Below are positions 58,326 to 64,000 of a stretch of DNA of 64,000 nucleotides, piece by piece. Within the stretch, counting starts at the first letter, position 1, and every line of letters begins with the position of its first letter. The position numbers were made by a program, and so were the translations under genes. Origin of the DNA: RGDT01 sp964630925. Its GTDB lineage: Bacteria > Planctomycetota > Planctomycetia > Gemmatales > Gemmataceae. The notes under the pieces were generated by a model. It saw nothing but the letters and a program-made list of their open reading frames with translations. It made no database searches and had not been told where the DNA came from. The stretch spans positions 14,373 through 78,372 of the forward strand of contig CAZVZK010000030.1 in assembly GCA_964630925.1 (NCBI GenBank), given 5' to 3'.

Positions 58326-60548
58326 ATGCACGACTTCACCCGGCAGGACAACCCGGTGTTCCTCGCCTTCAAGGAGGCCGCCGCCCGCGCACTCGAGGCC
58401 GACCCCTCCCTCACGCGCCTCGACTGCCTCAACCCAATCAAGGCAGTCAAGCACGACTTCGACACGTCGCCCGTGGGCATCGACGCCGACACGGCCTGGG
58501 GTCGCTCCCTGGGCTACACGCCGCGGCACCGCGTCCACTCACGCGGGGTCCGCGACTCGCTGCTCGTCCTCCTCGGCTGGCTGGCCGAGCGTGGGCGCTC
58601 CGTCGCCATGCCGTCCGACGTGTACCCCGTCTATCGCCAGATCGCGGACAGGGCGGGTGTGGCATTCGCCACCTACCCCACGCTGCCGGCGTTCGACCTC
58701 GTCGCCGTCCTGCGCTCCGCCGGGGATGCGCTCCTGCTCACGGCGCCGCTGTCCCCGCTCGGGCGCGATCTGAACGAGGAGGAGATCACGGCCCTGGAGT
58801 GCTGGCTGCGGGCCGACGCCCGGCGGCTCCTCATCCTCGACCGCGTGTATGACTACGGCCACGGCGCCGACATCCGCCCGCTGATCGCCACCGATCAGGT
58901 GGCGGTCTGCTATTCGCTCTCGAAGGCGTTCCTGTCGCCGCTCGTCATGGGCTTCACGGCCGTCCCCGGACGCCTCGCCGGGCTGCGCGGGCAGACGCCG
59001 GACGCGGAGACGGCCGCCGCGATCCTCACGCGGCACCGGGCGTTCCCGGCCGAACAGGCGTCGATCTTCCGCTACCGCTGGCGCAAGCTCACGCCACTCC
59101 TCACCTCGCTCGATCCGGGGTGGCGGCCGCCGGCGTGCGGCTATCTCTCCGTGGTGCGGCTGCCCCATACGGAGCTGCTGGCACGCGGCGTCCTCGCGGT
59201 GCCGGGGGCGGTGTACGAGGCGGGAGACGGCCTCTCCATCGTCTCCTGTCTGCACGAGTCCGTCGCCTTCGAGGACACGCGCGCCGTGCCGCGATATCAC
59301 GCCACGGTCCTGCCGAACTTCGCCCGCGGCTACGACAAGTACTCGCGCAACTACGACAAGGCCCGCATCCCCGAGTCCACCTTCTCCCATCAGTTCCACC
59401 TGCTCGAAGAGAAGGCCCTCGGCATCGGCCTCGCCAAGGCGGGGCGGCTGCGCGACAGGCTCGGCGGCGGGCGGCTGGTCGTGATGCGCACGTCGGTCCC
59501 CAACCACGCGCTGCATCCGAACGAGCGCACGGGGTTGGGGGAGTGGGTGGCCGGCGGGCGGATCGAGGTGGACGGCGTCTTCGATGAGAACCTGCGCCCT
59601 CTCGGCGTCGAGGAGGTGTACGCCGACTCGCTGGAGGCCAACGGCGGGTTGCGCGAGTGGGCCGACGTGAGGCCACGCTCGCTCTCCGTGCTGCCCATCG
59701 CCAGCGCGTGCCAGGCGCGGTGCGCGTTCTGCTTCTCGCACTCGTCGGTGTCGGAGGATCAATCGCAGGGCAAACTGCCGATGGGACGCGTCGAGGAGAT
59801 GTGCGTCCGGGCGGCGGCGCTGGGGGCGACGCGCTTCGTCATCACCGGCGGCGGCGAGCCGACGCTCCTCGCCCACGGCAAGCTGTTGGAGCTGATCCGA
59901 GCGGGCGCCCGCCACTTCGCCAAGACGGTGATGATCACCAACGGGCTGACACTCGGCCACGCCTCCGACGCGGAGCGTCTGCGTGTGCTGCGCGAGTACC
60001 GCGACGCGGGGTTGTCGGTGCTGTCCGTGTCGCGCCACGACGCCGACGACAACGCGGCGATCATGGGGTTGGACACGCGCTCCGAGAAGATCGCCGAGAC
60101 GTTGCGCGAGGTGGGCGGCCTGACGCTGCGCTGGGTGTGCGTGTTACAGAAGGGCGGCGTGGCCGACGAGGCGAAGTTGCGACGCTACCTCGACTGGGTG
60201 GGCGCGACCGGCGCCGCGGAGGTGTGCTTCAAGGAGCTGTACGTCGCGGTGATGAAGGAGTCGGTGTACTCGCTGACGGGGTACAACGCCTGGAGCCGGG
60301 ATCGGCAGGTGCCGATGAGCCTCGTGCTGCGCTTCCTCGAACAGCAGGGCGCGGAGCGTCTGGCCGAGCTGCCGTGGGGCGCGCCGATCTACCGCCTGCC
60401 CAGGAATGGGCGGGCGATCAACGTGGCGGTGTACACGGAGCCGAGCGTCTTCTGGGAGCGTAGCCACGGCGTGTGCCGTAGCTGGAACCTGATGGCGGAC
60501 GGGACGTGTTACGCCAACCTGGAGACGGCGGCGAGCGTGGTCTTGTAG
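58326..60548 (+). CDS. Aminotransferase-like (PLP fold I) / radical SAM fusion
   Basis: 740 residues from the ATG at 58326 (MHDFTRQDNPVFLAFKEAAA); a GTG three codons earlier is possible. Residues ~1-330 form a fold-type-I PLP domain: SVAMPSDVYPVYRQIADRAG, RRLLILDRVYDYGHG with the PLP-ring Asp, and CYSLSKAFLSPLVMGF with the Schiff-base Lys200. A ~120-residue linker domain follows (RTSVPNHALHPNERTGLGEW). Residues ~450-740 are a radical SAM domain with CQARCAFC, a CX3CX2C cluster (C462, C466, C469), VITGGGEPTLLAHGKLLELI and MITNGLTL. Late cysteines (VCRSW, GTCYAN) could bind a further cluster. A single polypeptide joining amine chemistry to radical chemistry suggests modification of an amino-acid-like or peptide substrate. 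The product is unknown. Confidence 0.8.
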   Translation: MHDFTRQDNPVFLAFKEAAARALEADPSLTRLDCLNPIKAVKHDFDTSPVGIDADTAWGRSLGYTPRHRVHSRGVRDSLLVLLGWLAERGRSVAMPSDVYPVYRQIADRAGVAFATYPTLPAFDLVAVLRSAGDALLLTAPLSPLGRDLNEEEITALECWLRADARRLLILDRVYDYGHGADIRPLIATDQVAVCYSLSKAFLSPLVMGFTAVPGRLAGLRGQTPDAETAAAILTRHRAFPAEQASIFRYRWRKLTPLLTSLDPGWRPPACGYLSVVRLPHTELLARGVLAVPGAVYEAGDGLSIVSCLHESVAFEDTRAVPRYHATVLPNFARGYDKYSRNYDKARIPESTFSHQFHLLEEKALGIGLAKAGRLRDRLGGGRLVVMRTSVPNHALHPNERTGLGEWVAGGRIEVDGVFDENLRPLGVEEVYADSLEANGGLREWADVRPRSLSVLPIASACQARCAFCFSHSSVSEDQSQGKLPMGRVEEMCVRAAALGATRFVITGGGEPTLLAHGKLLELIRAGARHFAKTVMITNGLTLGHASDAERLRVLREYRDAGLSVLSVSRHDADDNAAIMGLDTRSEKIAETLREVGGLTLRWVCVLQKGGVADEAKLRRYLDWVGATGAAEVCFKELYVAVMKESVYSLTGYNAWSRDRQVPMSLVLRFLEQQGAERLAELPWGAPIYRLPRNGRAINVAVYTEPSVFWERSHGVCRSWNLMADGTCYANLETAASVVL

Positions 60549-60610
60549 CCGGGGTGTCGGGCTCTCATGATGACCCTGTCCGCAAAACGAGGCAGCGCCG
60601 TGAGGGCCGC

Positions 60611-62851
60611 ATGAACACCGAGGCCGAGTTCCTGGCCGCCATCGCGGCGACGCCGGAGGACGAGCTGGCGTACCGCGCGTTCGGCGACTGGCTGGAGGAG
60701 CGCGGCGACCCGCGCGCCGCGTGGGTGCGTTCACGCGAGGTCCGCCGGTGGATGGGGCCGACGCTGGGCAGCCCCGTGCCGGCGCTGCTCGACGCCCTCC
60801 GCCAGAAGAAGAATGTTACCGGGGCTCGTCGGGCCGCGGAGGTGGTCGGCGAGGCACTCGTGCCTGGGCTGGTCGAGCTGTTGAAGCACGAGGATGCCGG
60901 GGTGCGGCTCCAGGCGGCCCACTGCTGTCAGCGGATGAAGAAGGCGGCGGCCGGTGCGGTGCCGGCCCTGGCCGAGGCCCTCAAGGACGCCGACGAGGAG
61001 GTGCGTGGGCAGGCGGCCAAGGCGATCAAGGTCTGCGGGGCGAAGCACGTGAAGGACACCGCCATCATCCAGGCGGCCCTGACGGATGACAACTGGCGCG
61101 TGCGGTCGCAGGCAGCCGGCATCCTTGCCGGCATGGGGGCGAAGGCGGAGACCCTGGAGCAGTTGGCGGGGCAGTTGAAGGACAGGAAGGCCGCCATCCG
61201 GCTGGCCGCCGTCAAGGGCCTCGGGAATCTCAAGAGCCACGCCGCCCTCGTCACGCTCTGCCGGGCGTTACAAGACAAGGACTCAGGTGTGCGGCCGGCG
61301 GCGGCCTCCTTCCTGAGAGAGCAGGTGAAGTTCCGGATGGCGGAACCGGTCGAGCCGCTGCGGCTCGCGCTGGCCGACCCCGAGGTGGATGTGCGGTGGC
61401 GCGTCGCGGAGGCGCTCGGCAAGATCGGGCCCACGGCGGCGGCCGCCGTCCCCGACCTGCTGCTTCTGCTCGACGACGGCGACCCGAGGGTTCGCCGCGA
61501 GGCGGCCACGGCACTCGGCAGGATCGCGCGGGGCGACGAGGCCGCCCTGGCCGGGCTGGAACGGGCTCTTGCCGATTCGGACAACTACACCGCGGACGAG
61601 GCGGCGAGGGCGCTGTCCGAATGGCCCTCGTTGCCCAGGAGCTGCGCCGCGCCCCTGCTGGCGCTGGCCCGTCGGCTCGGGGGGGATTCGTGGGGGCGGT
61701 CAACGTGGCCCGTCCTGGCGATGGGCAAGCTGGCAGAGCCGCCGGCGTCCGTCATCCGCTTCCTCCGTGAGGGCGTGCGGCGGGACGATGAGGACGCCTG
61801 CCAGGCCCTCGGCCGGCTCGGGGCGAAGGCGGAGGCGGCCATCCCCGACCTGGCGGCCACCGCCCTGCGTGGCTCCTGGCGGGGCGCCGAGGCGCTCGGG
61901 CTGATGGGGCCGGCGGGGGTGGTGCATCTCGTTAAGCTGCTCGACGGCCCTGAGGATCAGGTGGTGCACTTCGCCATCAGCGCCTTGAAGGAGGCGAAGG
62001 CGGACGCCCTCCCCGCCCTGCCCGGCCTCCTTGCGTTCTTCCGGGTGAAGGACGACTCGTACCGGCACACGAGCCGACTCCGCGGGGTATGCGCCGCCAT
62101 CGGGGCCATCGGCCCGGAGGCGGCGGAGGCCATCCCGACGCTGATCGATCAGTTGATCACCGACTGTGCAGATGAGGCCCGTCGCGCCCTCGAACACTTC
62201 GGGGAGGCGATGGCCCCGCACCTGCCGCGTCTCGTCACCATCTTCCGTGATCGGGAGCAGTACCGGGCACACTCCGTGATCGCCCAGATGCTGCTCCGCC
62301 TGGCGATCACGATGCCCGAGATGGCCGGGCCGCTGCGCGAGGCGATCCGTGCCGCCGCCCCTGTTGAGGGCGGGCCGCAGGACAGGCGGGCCCGCTGGGC
62401 AGAGCGGACACGCGAAGTGGCCGCCCGCGCCTTCTTTTTCCTCAAGGACGTGGCCCACGAGGCGTTCCCCGAGCTGCTGCCCCTCCTGCGTGACCCTTGC
62501 GTGGAGGTGCGGCAGACGGCCGCCAGGGTGCTGGGGAGCATAGGCCGGCCCGAGGCCGTGCCCGCCCTGCGGGCCGCCCTGCGCGACGGCGACGAGAAGG
62601 TGCGCCTCAATGTCGCCGTGTCGCTGGGCAACATCGGCGCGGCGGACGCCTCGCCGGAGCTGGTCGCCGCTCTGCGGGACGACAGCGCCCGCGTCCGCCG
62701 CGAGGCCGCGACGGCGCTGGGCAAGGTCAAGGCGGCTGCCGCCGCCGAGGCGCTCCGGCAGGCGGCGGACGCCGACGTGGACAAGGCGGTGCGCCGTGAG
62801 GCGTCGGCGGCGCTGAAGAAGATCGAGGGGAAGAAGAAGGGGGGCGGATGA
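60611..62851 (+). CDS. TIGR02996 domain / HEAT repeat protein
   Basis: 746 residues. The N-terminus MNTEAEFLAAIAATPEDELA YRAFGDWLEERGDPRAAWVR is the TIGR02996 repeat-companion domain (1-45). The rest is HEAT/PBS-lyase-type repeats of about 30-37 residues, for example VPALAEALKDADEEVRGQAA, AVPDLLLLLDDGDPRVRREA and VPALRAALRDGDEKVRLNVA, grouped as an early block (~70-290), a middle degenerate block and a late block (~630-740). It ends in a lysine-rich tail KKIEGKKKGGG. It is a cytoplasmic scaffold by inference. Its stop overlaps the VOC gene start (ATGATG), so the two are coupled. Confidence 0.87.
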   Translation: MNTEAEFLAAIAATPEDELAYRAFGDWLEERGDPRAAWVRSREVRRWMGPTLGSPVPALLDALRQKKNVTGARRAAEVVGEALVPGLVELLKHEDAGVRLQAAHCCQRMKKAAAGAVPALAEALKDADEEVRGQAAKAIKVCGAKHVKDTAIIQAALTDDNWRVRSQAAGILAGMGAKAETLEQLAGQLKDRKAAIRLAAVKGLGNLKSHAALVTLCRALQDKDSGVRPAAASFLREQVKFRMAEPVEPLRLALADPEVDVRWRVAEALGKIGPTAAAAVPDLLLLLDDGDPRVRREAATALGRIARGDEAALAGLERALADSDNYTADEAARALSEWPSLPRSCAAPLLALARRLGGDSWGRSTWPVLAMGKLAEPPASVIRFLREGVRRDDEDACQALGRLGAKAEAAIPDLAATALRGSWRGAEALGLMGPAGVVHLVKLLDGPEDQVVHFAISALKEAKADALPALPGLLAFFRVKDDSYRHTSRLRGVCAAIGAIGPEAAEAIPTLIDQLITDCADEARRALEHFGEAMAPHLPRLVTIFRDREQYRAHSVIAQMLLRLAITMPEMAGPLREAIRAAAPVEGGPQDRRARWAERTREVAARAFFFLKDVAHEAFPELLPLLRDPCVEVRQTAARVLGSIGRPEAVPALRAALRDGDEKVRLNVAVSLGNIGAADASPELVAALRDDSARVRREAATALGKVKAAAAAEALRQAADADVDKAVRREASAALKKIEGKKKGGG

Positions 62852-63267
62852 TGCCGGGCCTCGAAGTGACGCAACTCGACCACGTCTCGGTCCTCATCAC
62901 CGACGTGGCGCGCAGCCGGCGGTTCTACCGCGAGGTCCTCGGCCTGCGCGAGATGGCCAAGCCGAAGACGTTCGACTTCGTCGCGTTGTGGTTCGACCTC
63001 GGCGGGCAGCAGCTCCACCTCCTACAGAAGCCGACGGCGGACACGGTCAGCCCGCGGCACTTCGCCCTGCGCGTGGCGGACATGGCGACGGTCCGGGAGC
63101 ATCTGCGTAAACTCGGCGTGCCGTTCCGCGAGACCACGCCCATCCCGCACTGCGACCGCGTGTTCATCTCCGACCCCGACGAGAACCTCATCGAGATCAT
63201 TCAGTGGCTGCGGCCCTACGACCCCGCCGCCAGCGGCGCCGCCAATCTCGACGGGGCACAGGGATGA
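62848..63267 (+). CDS. VOC/glyoxalase-superfamily protein
   Basis: 139 residues. The ATG at 62848 overlaps the upstream stop, and a second ATG follows immediately. Two beta-alpha-beta-beta-beta modules are visible: LDHVSVLITDVARSRRFYREVLGL, then FDLGGQQLHLLQKP, HFALRVADMATVREHLRKLG and RVFISDPDENLIEIIQW. The candidate metal ligands are His (LDHVSV), His or Glu in the QLHLL and FALRV strands, and Glu in NLIEII, as in glyoxalase I/dioxygenase-like enzymes. The substrate cannot be predicted. It is in a tight chain with the HEAT gene and with the WD40 gene downstream (ATGA overlap). Confidence 0.85.
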   Translation: MMPGLEVTQLDHVSVLITDVARSRRFYREVLGLREMAKPKTFDFVALWFDLGGQQLHLLQKPTADTVSPRHFALRVADMATVREHLRKLGVPFRETTPIPHCDRVFISDPDENLIEIIQWLRPYDPAASGAANLDGAQG

Positions 63268-63968
63268 TCTACCTGGAGGGGCGCAGGCAGGACGTGGACG
63301 CGCTCGTGTTCTCGCCGGACGGCAAGTCGCTCGCCGTCGGCGGCACGGCGTCGCACGTCCAGCTCTGGCACCTCGAGACACGCACCGTCCGCAAGGTGCT
63401 CGGGCCTAAGGGGCCGCACCGCGCCGTGGCGTTCCTGCCGGGCGGGCGGATCATGACGGCCACTGCGGCGCCAGAGATCCGCGTCGGGCCTCTTGAGGGC
63501 GAGGGGCCGCTGTTCGAGTATCACGGGCCGCCGGACGGCGGGCAGAAGGGGTACATCCACGCCGCCGCGACGGCGGACGGGGGCCTCATCGTCGCCTGCG
63601 GCCAGCACAACTACGCGGCCATGCTGGAGTGTGTCGCCTTGCCCGACCTGGCGTATCGCTGGCGCAAGACGGGGCGCGAGGCCGTCGGATTTCAGCCGTA
63701 CCGCCTGTGCCCCTGCCCCGACGGGCGGATGGTGGTGGCGAGCGATCACGGGACGGCACTCTTCGACTCGGCGACAGGCGAGAAGGTACTCGGCCTGGGC
63801 GGACACCTCCAGTTCGTGCCCGCCGTCGCCGTCAGCCGCGACGGCCTCCTGGTGGCCGTCGCCGCCGGCATGGACCTGAGCCTCTCGCGTCTCGCCGACG
63901 GCGTCCGCACCGCCTCCGTGCACGTGGCGGGGCGGAAGCAATTCACGGCACGGTTCAAAGGTGGGTAA
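63264..63968 (+). CDS. WD40-repeat protein
   Basis: 234 residues, with the ATG at 63264 overlapping the stop of the VOC gene. The WD40 pattern is clear in the first repeat (VDALVFSPDGKSLAVGGTAS, HVQLWHLETRTVRKVLG) and continues with AVAFLPGGRIMTATA, IHAAATADGGLIVACGQHNY, LCPCPDGRMVVASDHGTALF and VPAVAVSRDGLLVAVAAGMD. Only about five blades are visible, short for a closed seven-bladed propeller, so it may dimerise or be incomplete. No signal peptide. It would be a cytoplasmic interaction module coupled to the VOC and HEAT proteins. The last ~30 bp of the window after its TAA hold no feature. Confidence 0.8.
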   Translation: MIYLEGRRQDVDALVFSPDGKSLAVGGTASHVQLWHLETRTVRKVLGPKGPHRAVAFLPGGRIMTATAAPEIRVGPLEGEGPLFEYHGPPDGGQKGYIHAAATADGGLIVACGQHNYAAMLECVALPDLAYRWRKTGREAVGFQPYRLCPCPDGRMVVASDHGTALFDSATGEKVLGLGGHLQFVPAVAVSRDGLLVAVAAGMDLSLSRLADGVRTASVHVAGRKQFTARFKGG

Positions 63969-64000
63969 CAAAGGGCGGGCGGGAAACCCGGCCTTGGAGG

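Noticed and set aside
1..64000. tRNA, rRNA or riboswitch genes
   Set aside because: No cloverleaf with TTCGA(A/G)TC-type T-arms, no rRNA core sequence and no recognisable riboswitch core was found by reading either strand.

Overview
The window is GC-rich DNA that reads as a chromosome fragment of a planctomycete, most likely of the Gemmata/Gemmataceae type. This rests on gene families rather than on any search: TIGR02996 repeat-companion domains on LRR and HEAT proteins, an HzsA-related cytochrome-like protein, a DUF1501 protein with a Tat-like leader, a Ser/Thr kinase-WD40 fusion, a LEPR-XLL-like surface protein and many short secreted proteins. No rRNA, tRNA, CRISPR array, transposase or phage structural gene was seen.

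Layout. 1-7.0 kb: a truncated HzsA-related gene, an LRR protein, a XerC/D recombinase and a thioredoxin-like protein. 7.0-10.0 kb: an intergenic repeat cluster, a 51-residue membrane protein, a secreted protein of unknown role, and a two-gene operon (ATP-dependent RNA ligase plus a DUF6939-like protein). 10.0-23.6 kb: an exosortase E/CPBP-protease gene with a VanZ-like gene, a 2,937-residue surface protein carrying a matrixin-type zinc site, and a 62-residue protein that is almost only a signal peptide and a VPEID-type sorting tail. 24.3-37.2 kb: a same-strand exopolysaccharide/exosortase-associated cluster (two glycosyltransferases, a sugar-nucleotide epimerase, a FemAB-like protein, an XrtA-type polysaccharide deacetylase, a secreted protein with a PEP-CTERM-like tail, a large TPR protein and a Wza-type export lipoprotein). 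37.2-47.5 kb: an FHA protein, arginine decarboxylase SpeA, a kinase-WD40 protein, a frame-disrupted small gene and a RecQ-phosphoribosyltransferase fusion. 47.7-64 kb: an MMPL transporter, a polytopic membrane protein, an e(P4)-type phosphatase, a DcuC-like carrier, three related four-helix membrane proteins, DUF1501 and DUF4058 proteins, a PLP-enzyme/radical-SAM fusion, and a tightly overlapped HEAT / VOC / WD40 gene chain.

Working together. The 11-37 kb part looks like one cell-surface programme. EPS genes of the kind that accompany exosortases assemble and export polysaccharide. Exosortase E would process sorting-tail proteins, and the giant repeat protein and small secreted proteins are candidate surface products. 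Two different sorting tails occur (APEIN/VPEID type and VPxP/PEP type), but only one exosortase is present.

The noncoding DNA is unusually structured. There are two copies of a 213-bp MITE-like element, a 227-bp inverted-repeat element that supplies the apparent Shine-Dalgarno of recQ, a GGGATGA satellite in inverted orientation, and a family of GTCACNTG(G/C)CCAC repeats at two loci. No complete new system can be proved from the sequence. The best leads are the cargo-less VPEID protein next to exosortase E, the RNA ligase/DUF6939 pair, the PLP-radical SAM fusion and the RecQ-PRTase fusion.
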